64,000 bases of DNA from UBA1161 sp002311745 (lineage in GTDB: Bacteria; Planctomycetota; Phycisphaerae; Tepidisphaerales; Tepidisphaeraceae). The position numbers and the translations under genes were made by a program. The stretch is from assembly GCA_050018415.1 (NCBI GenBank), contig JBEKAB010000003.1, positions 148,408 through 212,407 of the forward strand. Reading direction: 5' to 3'. Shown one piece after another: positions 55,744-63,777 of the stretch (positions are counted from its first letter, which is position 1; each line of letters starts with the position of its first letter). The notes under the pieces were generated by a model. The model was not told the DNA's origin, did no database searches, and worked only from the letters and a program-made list of their open reading frames with translations.

Positions 55744-55751
55744 GGGTTCGT

Positions 55752-55985
55752 CTAATCCTGTTTGCGTTTCTCTTCGATCACTTCATCGATGATGGTTCGC
55801 CGCAGTTTGATCTTGGGGTCCTGTGGGAGGGGCTGTTCCTCGGTGCGGGAGTCGCGATAGAGGGTCTTTGAGGCGGCGACGTCCGTCCTGAGGGCTTTTT
55901 TCACATGCCCGACCTGGCGGCCCAGCCAGCCCCACAGGCCCTTGCCGGGAAGGTGCTTGCGTGGATGGCTGGCCCTGTCGCTCAT
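55752..55985 (-). CDS. Small protein of unknown function in the nuo operon (77 aa)
   Basis: Starts at MSDRASHPRKHLPG (55985), overlapping the preceding gene's stop by four bases (ATGA), a sign of translational coupling. It is basic, with GLWGWLGRQVGHVKKALRTD and a C-terminal coil (RTIIDEVIEEKRKQD). I recall similar short proteins between nuoE and nuoF in planctomycete operons, but this could not be checked. Possibly an accessory or assembly factor of complex I. Confidence 0.65.
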   Translation of the reverse strand: MSDRASHPRKHLPGKGLWGWLGRQVGHVKKALRTDVAASKTLYRDSRTEEQPLPQDPKIKLRRTIIDEVIEEKRKQD

Positions 55986-56260
55986 GTCGCCTGGATATCG
56001 ACGCCGAATTCTTTCTTCACCTGGGCGATGGCGTCCTGGAGCGTTCCGTGGCAGGTGTCGCCGACGAATCCGCCGGCGTCGTCCAAGCGGTAGAGCACCC
56101 AGTGATCGCGCTGCGGCTCGATGACCAATCGCCGCACCGAGCCGGCCGGCGGCCGCGTGCCGCTGCTCCGCGGCGAGCCCAGATTCATCGCCGCGTGCGG
56201 CAGACAATCGTTGCTCGCCGGCATCGACTTGGGAAGCTGGATCGTCAGTTTCTTTTCCAT
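55982..56260 (-). CDS. Small protein of unknown function in the nuo operon (92 aa)
   Basis: A 92-aa soluble protein (MEKKLTIQLPKSMPASNDC). The C-terminal half has the pattern WVLYRLDDAGGFVGDTCHG and AIAQVKKEFGVDIQ, an alternation of strands and one helix as in small alpha/beta proteins. Its stop overlaps the next start by four bases, and its start is two bases after the phosphatase stop. No catalytic motif. Tight packing indicates co-translation with the complex I genes. Confidence 0.65.
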   Translation of the reverse strand: MEKKLTIQLPKSMPASNDCLPHAAMNLGSPRSSGTRPPAGSVRRLVIEPQRDHWVLYRLDDAGGFVGDTCHGTLQDAIAQVKKEFGVDIQAT

Positions 56261-56262
56261 GG

Positions 56263-56850
56263 CTATTCCGTGGAAGCGGGTAGCTGGGCGGTCATCGTCT
56301 GCGCTGCAGGATCATAGTGCTCGATGAATCGCTTGACATCACCGACCGTCCGCTGACTGTGACCGAAGCTGAGAATGGAGGCGACGGTTTTTTCCTGATC
56401 GAATTTCAGGACGGACCGCTGATAGGCGGCGATCATCATGCCCGTGCGGCGGACGCCCTGGGCGCAGTGCACCAGGACCGGCTGGCGGGCCGGGTCGGTT
56501 GCAACGGCCAGAAACTGCTTGATCTGATCGCCGCTGGGCCAGCCGCCCAGGGGCACCGGCACGCGGACCACATCGATGCCCGCGGTTTTGCAATAGGCCA
56601 GCTCATCCGTAAACGGCCAGCGCTGGATTTCCTGATCATCGGCCAGACAAACGACCGTTCGGATGTGCGTCTTTCTGGCGGCGAGTTGGAACTGATGCAG
56701 CGTTCGCGCGCCGTCGCGATACAGCACGCCCTGGCTCACCGTGGCCAGGTGATACGTGTCGAAATAGGTCCAGAAGATCCACCACCCCGCCGCCGCCGCG
56801 ACCGCGACGACCAGCACGATCGGCAACAAGCTCCGCGCTGCGCCGTTCAT
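56263..56850 (-). CDS. Membrane-anchored dual-specificity/tyrosine phosphatase
   Basis: A 195-aa protein. N-terminal anchor at about 9-28 (LLPIVLVVAVAAAAGWWIFW), then a phosphatase domain: VLYRDGARTLHQFQL, VVCLADDQEI, general acid region PFTDEL, and the P-loop VHCAQGVRRTGMM with Cys and Arg of the HCx5R motif. It belongs to the DSP/PTP-like family. It overlaps nuoE by four bases (ATGA) and lies two bases from the next gene, so it is part of the complex I operon. Physiological substrate unknown; a role in signalling on the envelope side is possible. Start MNGAARSLL was chosen by the overlap. Confidence 0.8.
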   Translation of the reverse strand: MNGAARSLLPIVLVVAVAAAAGWWIFWTYFDTYHLATVSQGVLYRDGARTLHQFQLAARKTHIRTVVCLADDQEIQRWPFTDELAYCKTAGIDVVRVPVPLGGWPSGDQIKQFLAVATDPARQPVLVHCAQGVRRTGMMIAAYQRSVLKFDQEKTVASILSFGHSQRTVGDVKRFIEHYDPAAQTMTAQLPASTE

Positions 56851-57431
56851 CCGTGCCCCTGGGCATCGTCCCACGTCGCCGTCGGATCGCGATAATTCCG
56901 CGGATCGGCCGGCAGGCCGGCGAGCAGTTCATCCACCCTTGGCACGGTCAAATTTTCGTGCAACACGTCGTTGATGAGCATCACCGGCGCCGTTCCGCAG
57001 GCGCCCAGGCATTCCAGTTCCACCAGCGTGAACCGCCCATCCGGCGTCGTCTCCCCCACTTCGATCTCCAATTTGCGGACCAGATGCTCGGTCAACTGCC
57101 GCGAGGCGCAAATCTCGCACGCCAGCGATCGGCAAACCTGCAACAGGTATTGTCCCTTGGGCTTGAGCCAGAATTCCTCGTAGAACGTGGCGGTATCCAG
57201 CACCTCCGCCGGGGCCAGTTCCAAAAAGGTCGCCAGCTCTTCCAAAGCCTGAAGTGGAATCCACCCGTGAGCGTGCTGAATTTCGTGCAGCGCCGGCAGC
57301 AGGACGGCGCGCTTGGTCGGATAGCGCGGGAAATATTTTTCGGCCAGGTGCGCCTTCATCGCCTCCGTCAAATACGGTTCGGCTCGGCGCTGGACGGCTG
57401 CGGTGCGACGGTCCTCTGAAATCCATGCCAT
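56847..57431 (-). CDS. nuoE: NADH-quinone oxidoreductase subunit E (24-kDa type)
   Basis: A 194-aa 2Fe-2S subunit of complex I. Start MAWISEDRRTAA (57431) sits one base after the nuoD stop. The fold reads FPRYPTKRAVLLPALHEIQH, then ALEELATFLELAPAEV, then ATFYEEFW. The four Cys ligands are in VCRSLAC and ECLGACGTAP, as in thioredoxin-like NuoE. It is longer than usual by a 35-residue C-terminal tail after the cluster. The phosphatase gene overlaps its end by four bases. Confidence 0.94.
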   Translation of the reverse strand: MAWISEDRRTAAVQRRAEPYLTEAMKAHLAEKYFPRYPTKRAVLLPALHEIQHAHGWIPLQALEELATFLELAPAEVLDTATFYEEFWLKPKGQYLLQVCRSLACEICASRQLTEHLVRKLEIEVGETTPDGRFTLVELECLGACGTAPVMLINDVLHENLTVPRVDELLAGLPADPRNYRDPTATWDDAQGHG

Positions 57432-57432
57432 G

Positions 57433-58704
57433 TTATCGGTCCAGTTCTGCGGCGATGATGTTGATGCTGCCCAGGACGGCCACGACATCCGAAACCATGT
57501 GCCCCTCGATGAGCTTGGGAAACGCCTGGTAGTTGATGAAGCACGGCGGGCGCGTGCGCACGCGCCAGGGAACGGCCTGGCCGGCGGAAACGATGTAGTA
57601 GCCCAGCTCACCGCTGGCGCTTTCGATGCAGCCGTACGCTTCGCCCTTGGGCGCTTCGAAGCCGCGGTTGGTCATGATCAATTCGAAATGCTGAATCAAC
57701 CCTTCGATGCTGCTGTAGACCTGATCCTTGGGGGGAAGAACTTCCTTGCCTTCGGGGCTGACGTTGACCGGGCCGGCGGGAATGTTGTCGATGAGCTGGC
57801 GGATGATCGCCAGGCTCTGTCTCATCTCCTCCAGCCGAACCAGGTAGCGGGCGTATGCGTCGCCGGTGGTCATCACGGGGACTTTGAAGTCCACGGCCGG
57901 GGCCCCCTGCCCGTCCCAGTTGTCGGCGAAGCAGAGGTACGGCTCGTCCTTGCGGATGTCGCGGCGCACGCCGCTGGCGCGGGCCATCGGGCCGGACATG
58001 CTCCAGGCAATCGCTTCCTCGCGGCTGATCGCCCCCACGCCCTTGGTGCGATCCACGAAAATGCGGTTCTTGTTCAAGAGCGATTCCAGATCGGCAATGG
58101 CTTTGGGCATGTCGTCGTTGATGAACTTCTTCACCATGCGCTTGAACACGCCCTCATCGGGCAGATCCATGTTCAAGCCCCCCACCCGCGTCCAACTCGT
58201 GTGGAAACGCTGGCCGGACATGAACTCGACGATGTCGTAAATCACCTCGCGCTCGTTGAAGCCGTAAAGGAAAGCGGTGAAGGCGCCCAAATCCAACCCG
58301 GCTGCGCCGACGCACAGCAGGTGTGACTGGATGCGCCCCAGCTCGCCGGCGATCGTCCGCAGCGCCTTGCACCGCGACGTCAACTCGATGCCCATGAGCT
58401 TTTCCACCGCCAGGTGCCAGGCCAGCTCGTTGTAGATCGGAGCCGAGTAATCCATGCGATCCACGATGGTGACGTACTGGTTGTAGTTGAGGTGCTCGCC
58501 CAGTTTCTCAAAACCGCTGTGCAGGTATCCGATGTGCGGGGTGGCTCGCAGGATGCGTTCGCCGTCTAGTTCGAGCACGAGGCGGAGGGTGGTATGCGTG
58601 GCCGGATGCTGCGGGCCGAAGTTCAGGGTCCAGCGATTCTGCGCGTCGACGCCCGCCTCGGGGGTCATCGGGTCGTTTGTGGCGGGACTGAGGGTGAACG
58701 GCAT
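57433..58704 (-). CDS. nuoD: NADH-quinone oxidoreductase subunit D (49-kDa type)
   Basis: A 423-aa quinone-site subunit. Motifs: LNFGPQHPATHTTLRLVLEL, the signature PHIGYLHSGFEKLGE, DRMDYSAP, the quinone-region LLCVGAAGLDLGAFTAFLY and C-terminal QAVPWRVRTRPPCFINYQA. The N-terminal hydrogenase-like Cys ligands are absent, as in complex I. It is the first gene of the visible nuo run; no nuoC precedes it. The start at 58704 is nine bases downstream of a TATAAT, so the mRNA may be nearly leaderless. Confidence 0.95.
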   Translation of the reverse strand: MPFTLSPATNDPMTPEAGVDAQNRWTLNFGPQHPATHTTLRLVLELDGERILRATPHIGYLHSGFEKLGEHLNYNQYVTIVDRMDYSAPIYNELAWHLAVEKLMGIELTSRCKALRTIAGELGRIQSHLLCVGAAGLDLGAFTAFLYGFNEREVIYDIVEFMSGQRFHTSWTRVGGLNMDLPDEGVFKRMVKKFINDDMPKAIADLESLLNKNRIFVDRTKGVGAISREEAIAWSMSGPMARASGVRRDIRKDEPYLCFADNWDGQGAPAVDFKVPVMTTGDAYARYLVRLEEMRQSLAIIRQLIDNIPAGPVNVSPEGKEVLPPKDQVYSSIEGLIQHFELIMTNRGFEAPKGEAYGCIESASGELGYYIVSAGQAVPWRVRTRPPCFINYQAFPKLIEGHMVSDVVAVLGSINIIAAELDR

Positions 58705-58713
58705 AGGCGGCGG

Positions 58714-58742
58714 ATTATATCGGGCGTGCGTGGGCGTTCCAG
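58714..58742 (-). promoter_or_regulatory. Promoter of the nuoD operon, close to the start codon
   Basis: On the minus strand: CTGGAA, 17-bp spacer, then a perfect TATAAT ending ten bases before the nuoD ATG. Transcription would start about three bases before the ATG, giving a nearly leaderless message. The -35 is weak. The gap 58705-59056 contains this promoter, an AT-rich patch at about 58775-58800 and the parS-like site, but no gene. Confidence 0.45.
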
Positions 58743-59003
58743 ATTGGGCTCCTTGGCTCGCGGTGGACGAGGATTAATAAATATAAAACATATTGTGAAA
58801 AACAGACGGCATTTCGCCAGGTCGAAATTGGATTCATGGCACTGGGGAGGGTCGCGTATCGCGGTTTTTCGGCAATGCGGTCCTTGGCGGGCTGATGGCT
58901 TGGCGGTTGTTGTGCTTTGCTACTGGATGATCGGGGGTTTGCCAAACGCATAGTTCCGGGTTGTTGCGTTGCCGGCGCGCCAATGGTAATCTCCCCGCCG
59001 CGA

Positions 59004-59019
59004 AGTTCCACGTGGAACA
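59004..59019. promoter_or_regulatory. parS: parS-like site 1
   Basis: AGTTCCACGTGGAACA, a palindrome with core GTTCCACGTGGAAC. It matches the ParB-binding consensus TGTTNCACGTGNAACA at nearly every position. It lies 38 bases before the parB start. ParB spreads from such sites to organize the chromosome origin region. Confidence 0.9.
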
Positions 59020-59056
59020 TCACGCCCTTGCAGAGTCAAGGAAAGGAGTCCTTGTC

Positions 59057-59986
59057 ATGCCTCAATCGCATAAATCGAAGCCCCGTTTAGGCCGCGGACT
59101 TAGCAGTTTAATCTCCATGTCCGCCCTGCCCGTGGAGCAGGAGCTTAGCCCGCCCGGGGTTGCCCAGGTGGCCCAAGAGGGAATCGCCCAGCCCACAGGC
59201 GATGGCCAGCCATTGCAGATTGCCGTTGACGCGATCAGCCCCAATCCCCATCAGCCTCGGAAAAACATGGGCGAAGCGGCGATTGCCGAGCTGGCGGGCA
59301 GTCTCAAATCGTCCGGCATGATTCACCCGCTGATCGTTCGCCGCCATGGCGATGGATACGAGCTGATCACCGGCGAGCGCCGATGGCGCGCGGCCAAGCT
59401 CGCTGGGTTGACCCATGTGCCAGCCATCGTTCGTGAGGTCGATGGTATGACCCAGGCGCAGATCGCCCTGGTCGAGAACATCCAGCGCGAGGACCTGAAT
59501 CCCATCGACCGGGCCCAGGGCTATCGGGTGCTGATGGAACAATTGGGGCTGACCCAGGCGGAGTTGGCCGGGCGAATGGGTGAAGATCGCAGCAGCATCG
59601 CCAACTATTTGCGTCTTCTGGACTTAGCCGAGCCCGTGCGAGCCAAGGTGCGCGATGGACAACTGAGCGTCGGCCACGCAAAGCTTCTGGCGGGCGTGGC
59701 TGACATCCTTGAACAACAGCGCCTGGCGGATATGGTGGTCTCGCAAAGCCTGTCGGTACGGAACCTGGAACGGCTGCTGGAGTCCAAGCCACCGGTGCCA
59801 TCCGCTCGGCGCGCGACCGGTGCCACGGCGCATCTGTTGGACTTGGAAAAATCGTTGAGTCGACAGCTTGGCATGCGCGTGCAGGTGCGCTCGGGATCCA
59901 AAGGCAAAGGGCGGCTCATCTTGCATTACACGTCCTTGGATCAGTTTGATGAGCTGCTGCAGAAACTGGGAGTGAGAGCGGAATAG
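59057..59986 (+). CDS. parB: Chromosome partitioning protein ParB
   Basis: A 309-aa ParB/Spo0J. Start MPQSHKSKPRLGRGLSSLI (59057) with an AAGGAG site eight bases upstream. Motifs: box I ISPNPHQPRK, GERRWRAAKLAG (CTP-binding box II region), ENIQREDLNPIDRAQGY, HTH LTQAELAGRMGEDRSSIANY, and a C-terminal dimerization segment. It binds parS sites and CTP and loads condensin. parA is not adjacent; the upstream gene is nuoD on the other strand. parS-like palindromes lie on both sides of the gene, 38 bases upstream and 78 bases downstream. Confidence 0.95.
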   Translation: MPQSHKSKPRLGRGLSSLISMSALPVEQELSPPGVAQVAQEGIAQPTGDGQPLQIAVDAISPNPHQPRKNMGEAAIAELAGSLKSSGMIHPLIVRRHGDGYELITGERRWRAAKLAGLTHVPAIVREVDGMTQAQIALVENIQREDLNPIDRAQGYRVLMEQLGLTQAELAGRMGEDRSSIANYLRLLDLAEPVRAKVRDGQLSVGHAKLLAGVADILEQQRLADMVVSQSLSVRNLERLLESKPPVPSARRATGATAHLLDLEKSLSRQLGMRVQVRSGSKGKGRLILHYTSLDQFDELLQKLGVRAE

Positions 59987-60064
59987 AAGCATCGGGAGGA
60001 CGGGTGCGTGGCGCCGACGTGGTAATCGTAAACGCCGATCTCAGAGGCAACAGGTTCGAGCCGC

Positions 60065-60080
60065 TGTTCCACGTGGAACG
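60065..60080. promoter_or_regulatory. parS: parS-like site 2
   Basis: TGTTCCACGTGGAACG, with the same 14-base core as site 1, 78 bases after the parB stop. The two sites are about 1.06 kb apart. It precedes the flavoprotein gene by about 93 bases. Confidence 0.9.
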
Positions 60081-60173
60081 GTCATAAGATAAATGTTTTA
60101 TAGATATTAGATAGTTACGGTGTCGCCGGGCATGTTGCTGCCGTCCCGGCATGACTTTTTACAATGCACGGCG

Positions 60174-61178
60174 ATGTCGAACGATAAAAACGATCATCAA
60201 AAAATGGTGGACCTAGCCATCATCGGTGGGGGGCCGACGGGGCTGTTCGCCGCATTCTACGCCGGCTTGCGCGGCATGTCGGTCAAGATCATCGATTCCT
60301 TGGACGTTTTGGGCGGTCAGGTGGCGGTCCTCTACCCGGAAAAATATATCTACGATGTCGGCGGCTTCCCCAAAGTTCTTGGCAAGTACCTGGTCAATCA
60401 GCTCATCGACCAGGCTAACCAATATCATCCCTGCGTATGCCTGGGCGAAAGGGTGCTGCGGTTGGAGCAGGATGCTTCGGAAGTCTTTCGTCTACATACG
60501 CAGTCAACCGTCCACGCGGCGCGCTCGGTGCTGATTGCCGCCGGTGTCGGCGCGTTTGAGCCCAAGATGCTGCCGCTGAAGGAAGCGCCGGGCTATCTGG
60601 ACAAGGGGCTTCACTATTTCGTCAAGGACCTTGGGGCATTCAAAGGCAAGCGGGTGTTGATCGTGGGCGGGGGCGACAGCGCGGTGGATTGGGCCAACGC
60701 CCTGGGCTCGACGGCGGCCAGCCTCACGCTGATTCACCGGCGCGATCAATTCCGCGCTCACGAGCAGAGCGTAGAGCAGATGCGTCGCGGTCCGACGCGC
60801 ATCCTGACGCCTTGCGAGCTGCGGCGAATCGAGGGAACCGGCAAGGTCGAGCGAGCGGTCATCTTTGACAACCACACCAACCAGGAGCAGACGCTCGAGA
60901 TCGATGCGCTTCTGGTCAACATCGGTTTTCACAATTCGCTGGGACCGATCAAGGAGTGGGGGTTGGAGGCCGAGGGCGGGGCGATCAAGGTGGATTTCAC
61001 GATGGGCACGAGCCGGCGGGGGATTTTTGCCGCGGGAGACATCGCGACGTTTCCGGGCAAGCTCAAACTGATCGCCACCGGCTTTGGGGAGGCGTGCGTC
61101 GCGGTCAATTACGCCAAACACTATCTGGATCCGTCGGCCAATGTTTTCCCCGGTCATAGCTCGAGCATGAAGCCCTGA
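60174..61178 (+). CDS. Ferredoxin/flavodoxin-NADP+ reductase, TrxR-like type
   Basis: A 334-aa flavoprotein from MSNDKNDHQKM (60174). FAD motif LAIIGGGPTGLFAAFYAG, NADP motif VLIVGGGDSAVDWANALG, and the C-terminal FAD segment GIFAAGDIATF. It lacks the CxxC redox pair of thioredoxin reductase, so it fits the YumC-type ferredoxin/flavodoxin-NADP reductase that exchanges electrons between NADPH and small carriers. Length is normal (about 330-350). It follows parB and parS site 2 by about 190 bases in the same direction. A ferredoxin-dependent partner in the window is the indolepyruvate enzyme far upstream. Confidence 0.88.
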   Translation: MSNDKNDHQKMVDLAIIGGGPTGLFAAFYAGLRGMSVKIIDSLDVLGGQVAVLYPEKYIYDVGGFPKVLGKYLVNQLIDQANQYHPCVCLGERVLRLEQDASEVFRLHTQSTVHAARSVLIAAGVGAFEPKMLPLKEAPGYLDKGLHYFVKDLGAFKGKRVLIVGGGDSAVDWANALGSTAASLTLIHRRDQFRAHEQSVEQMRRGPTRILTPCELRRIEGTGKVERAVIFDNHTNQEQTLEIDALLVNIGFHNSLGPIKEWGLEAEGGAIKVDFTMGTSRRGIFAAGDIATFPGKLKLIATGFGEACVAVNYAKHYLDPSANVFPGHSSSMKP

Positions 61179-61265
61179 GAATCGCCGGCGGAGGTGGGCG
61201 GCGGTTTCAAACGCGCGGCTTCGGAGATGCGTTTTGAATTCCTGGCTTGATCGATTCTCTCAAGC

Positions 61266-62165
61266 ATGCGTATAACCGATAAACCCGCGCGGTGGCGTTG
61301 CGGCGCCTTTGGCGTTCGAGGATGGCACATGGTGTGTTGTCGAATTTGGCTCGGGGTCACGTTGTCGATGGTGGGGGTGTTCGCTGCCGTGGCGGCGGCG
61401 GAGGCGACAACTCGCCTGGCTGAGGTAATGCCGGCGGCGCCCGCGGCGGCGCCGGCCGAGGGTCCGCTTCTGATCCATCTTCCCGGTATCGCGGGTTATC
61501 GCCATTGCGATCAGCGCTTGCTGGCGGGATTGGCAAACGGCGGCGTGGCGGCGGCGATCGTGGTTTACGACTGGACCGATAATGATCCAGGCTTCCACGC
61601 CCTGTGCGCCTGGGACCGCAATCACGCCGAAGCGCAAAAAATCGCCAACATGATCGTCGCCCACACGCGGGCGGATCCGGCATCGCCCATCTATTTGACG
61701 GCCCACAGCGGCGGCTGCGGCGTGGCGGTCTGGGCGCTGGAAAAACTCCCCGACCACGTCATGGTGGACACGGTCCTGCTGCTGGCGCCGGCCCTGTCGC
61801 CGCAGTACGATCTTTCCGCGGCGCTGCGTCACGTGCGCGGCCGCGCCTACGCCTTCACCAGCCGGTACGACGGCCTGGTTCTATGCACGGGGACCCAAAT
61901 GTTCGGAACGATCGACGGGGTCATGTGCGAAGCGGCCGGCTACGGCGGATTCGTGCGGCCGCCACGCGGCGATCCCGAGCTTTACAAAAGGCTCGTTCAA
62001 CGGTCCTATGATGTGCAGTGGGCAAAGCTGGGGAATTGGGGCGATCATCTAGGCACAACGTCGCGCCGTTTTTCCGCGGTGATCCTGGCGCCGCTGCTGC
62101 GGGAGGCCGTCGCCGACCCCGCCACGCGGCCCGACGAGCCGACGAACGATCATGTCGCGCCATAA
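61266..62165 (+). CDS. Exported alpha/beta-hydrolase-like protein
   Basis: A 299-aa protein; the ATG at 61329 is an alternative start that directly precedes the signal-like segment (VCCRIWLGVTLSMVGVFAAV). The body has LLIHLPGIAGYRHCDQ, then YLTAHSGGCGVAVWAL, a lipase-like GxSxG-type elbow with Ser in AHSGG, and CTGTQMFGTID, then a possible catalytic His in GNWGDHLGT. This fits planctomycete alpha/beta hydrolases of unknown substrate. It is followed by a small overlapping frame and then the convergent transglutaminase-fold gene. Confidence 0.7.
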   Translation: MRITDKPARWRCGAFGVRGWHMVCCRIWLGVTLSMVGVFAAVAAAEATTRLAEVMPAAPAAAPAEGPLLIHLPGIAGYRHCDQRLLAGLANGGVAAAIVVYDWTDNDPGFHALCAWDRNHAEAQKIANMIVAHTRADPASPIYLTAHSGGCGVAVWALEKLPDHVMVDTVLLLAPALSPQYDLSAALRHVRGRAYAFTSRYDGLVLCTGTQMFGTIDGVMCEAAGYGGFVRPPRGDPELYKRLVQRSYDVQWAKLGNWGDHLGTTSRRFSAVILAPLLREAVADPATRPDEPTNDHVAP

Positions 62166-62340
62166 TCATCATGACTCGGTTGAAGCGCCTCCGGATCGTC
62201 CGGTCCGTGCATGGCCGAGGTGGAAGCGCGCCCTGGCGTACGCCATTTATGCGCTGGCGGCGGCGGGGGCGGTGGAGCTGATCGATTGCAGAGCGCAGCA
62301 AACCAGCGGAATCGGCGGCGCTACATCGATCCAGCGATGA
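62152..62340 (+). CDS. Possible small single-span membrane protein
   Basis: A 62-aa frame whose ATG overlaps the end of the hydrolase gene by 14 bases. It has a polar, His- and Pro-rich start, a short hydrophobic part (ALAYAIYALAAAGAVEL) and a polar end. No family recognized. The overlap is compatible with coupling, but the frame may also be chance. Confidence 0.35.
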   Translation: MSRHNHHDSVEAPPDRPVRAWPRWKRALAYAIYALAAAGAVELIDCRAQQTSGIGGATSIQR

Positions 62341-62364
62341 AATGCGAGGGGATGCCCCGAGGGA

Positions 62365-63210
62365 TCAGTTCGACAGCACGTCCAAGAGCTGCTTGAGGTC
62401 GCTTTTTTGCGGATCGTCGGGGTTGTTGCGGAGGTAGGCATCCAGCCACAGGCTGGCCGGCCGCGACAGACCGATCCGCGCCAGCACCAGGGCCAGATCG
62501 CGCTGCAAGTGGTCCTGGTTCGGCCACAGCAGCATCTCCATTTCCAGCACCGCGGCGACGTCGCTGTAGCGGTTGTTCGTGCCGAAGATGTGCAGCAAAT
62601 TCTGCAGAATTCGCGTCAACCAGTGACGGTTGGTCGCGGGCCGAAGCAGGTCCTCCGTCCACGGAACCTCCGGACCAAACAGCTCCTGGATGCGCGCATG
62701 AGCTTCTTCCCTGGTGAGAATGCGCCCCTTGGCAAATGGATCGACCAAAAGCAAGGTTTGCGGCGGCTCCTCGAGGGCGACCAGAAAATGTCCCGGCAAT
62801 CCCACGCCCCAGGTCCGAAGGCCCAACCGTTCGGCGACAACCTTGTAGATCAGGCTCAGCGTGATCGGCAGACCGCGCTTGGTCGCCAGAACGGCGGGCA
62901 GATAACTGTTGGCCGTGTTGTAATAATCCTCGGTGTTCCCCGCGAATCCCTCTTCTTCAAATAGCACGTCGTGCAGATGCGCGATCACCGCCTGCGTCTG
63001 CGGGCCGCGCACACGCTTGCGGATGGTGTCGGCGTATTTTTGGAGCTGAGCGTCCAGCGCGGCGGCATCCACGTCCCGCATCTGCGACATCGCAATGGCG
63101 ATGGCCCCCTGAACCAGCGCGTCGGGAGAATCCAGCGACTGCACCTGCCTTGCCAGAAGTCTGAATGCTTCCGGCGAACAACACTGCGGCAGGGCGGCGG
63201 ACTGCGACAT
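62365..63210 (-). CDS. SirB1-type transglutaminase-fold protein
   Basis: A 281-aa protein from MSQSAALPQCCSPEAF (63210). It has the SirB1/YchA-type core: YYNTANSYLPAVLATKRG, LPITLSLIYKVVAERLGL, the sequence VGLPGHFLVALE with the conserved His and LVDPFAKGRILTREEA with the Asp. The Cys of true transglutaminases is replaced, as in this family. A TPR-like helical tail follows at about 190-281 (YSDVAAVLEMEMLLWPNQDH, LALVLARIGLSRPASLWLDA). Cellular role unclear. The region 63211-63539 after its start is gene-free. Confidence 0.82.
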   Translation of the reverse strand: MSQSAALPQCCSPEAFRLLARQVQSLDSPDALVQGAIAIAMSQMRDVDAAALDAQLQKYADTIRKRVRGPQTQAVIAHLHDVLFEEEGFAGNTEDYYNTANSYLPAVLATKRGLPITLSLIYKVVAERLGLRTWGVGLPGHFLVALEEPPQTLLLVDPFAKGRILTREEAHARIQELFGPEVPWTEDLLRPATNRHWLTRILQNLLHIFGTNNRYSDVAAVLEMEMLLWPNQDHLQRDLALVLARIGLSRPASLWLDAYLRNNPDDPQKSDLKQLLDVLSN

Positions 63211-63539
63211 AGGAAGCCTCGAACGACTCGGCCAGTTCCTATATCGACCAATCCACAATTCCTCTTGCAGATTCTGTGCCACCCGCTGCGGCGCAGCGCA
63301 GAAACGCACGAACGGGGGAGGGATAATGCAATTTCGCCCAACAAGTTAAGAAGGCTAAAGCCGGGATTCTTCGGTGCGCGATTTTGGCCGGCCAGCGCTG
63401 CCCCGCGCGGCTTGGTCCGCCAGCACCGCTGGACCGCGATGCGACCATGCCGGCAAGCGAAATCCGCGCTTTAAATGCGGTATTCCCACCTGGACTTTTG
63501 CTTGACTCCCAAATTACTTTGCCGATAGAACAGATGCAT
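63211..63539. other. Gene-free stretch with tRNA promoter
   Basis: About 330 bases without a supported gene. Near its end is a promoter-like pair, TTGACT (63502-63507), 16-bp spacer, GATAGA (63524-63529), suited to drive the tRNA-Asn copies. Other parts show only GC-rich sequence without a clear pattern. Confidence 0.5.
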
Positions 63540-63596
63540 TCGGCAGTAGCTCAAGGGTAAAGTCCCGACCTGTCGGGATTAACCGGCTGGCTGCAG
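63540..63596 (+). pseudogene. Broken tRNA-Asn copy
   Basis: The 5' part TCGGCAGTAGCTCAA and the run TTAACCGGCTGG are shared with the intact tRNA-Asn at 63615. In place of the anticodon 5' stem there is a palindrome TCCCGAC-CT-GTCGGGA at 63563-63578. The T-arm and 3' acceptor are missing, so it cannot fold into a functional tRNA. Probably a duplicated tRNA disrupted by a palindromic insertion. Confidence 0.7.
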
Positions 63597-63614
63597 ACGC
63601 AGAGAAAGGAATAT

Positions 63615-63686
63615 TCGGCAGTAGCTCAATGGTAGAGCAGCCGGCTGTTAACCGGCTGGTTGTAGGTTCGAGTCCTACCTGCCGAG
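63615..63686 (+). tRNA. trnN: tRNA-Asn (anticodon GTT)
   Basis: Acceptor TCGGCAG/CTGCCGA, D-arm GCTC/GAGC, anticodon stem GCCGG/CCGGC with loop CTGTTAA, T-arm GTAGG/CCTAC with TTCGAGT. Discriminator G at 63686. CCA is not encoded. Confidence 0.96.
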
Positions 63687-63777
63687 TTTGTTCTGGGTCT
63701 ACATTCTCGAAAATTCGGCGGGTCCCTGAACACAATTCCCAGCTGGGGTCGAAAACATTCACTCCCTCCCGCGCACG

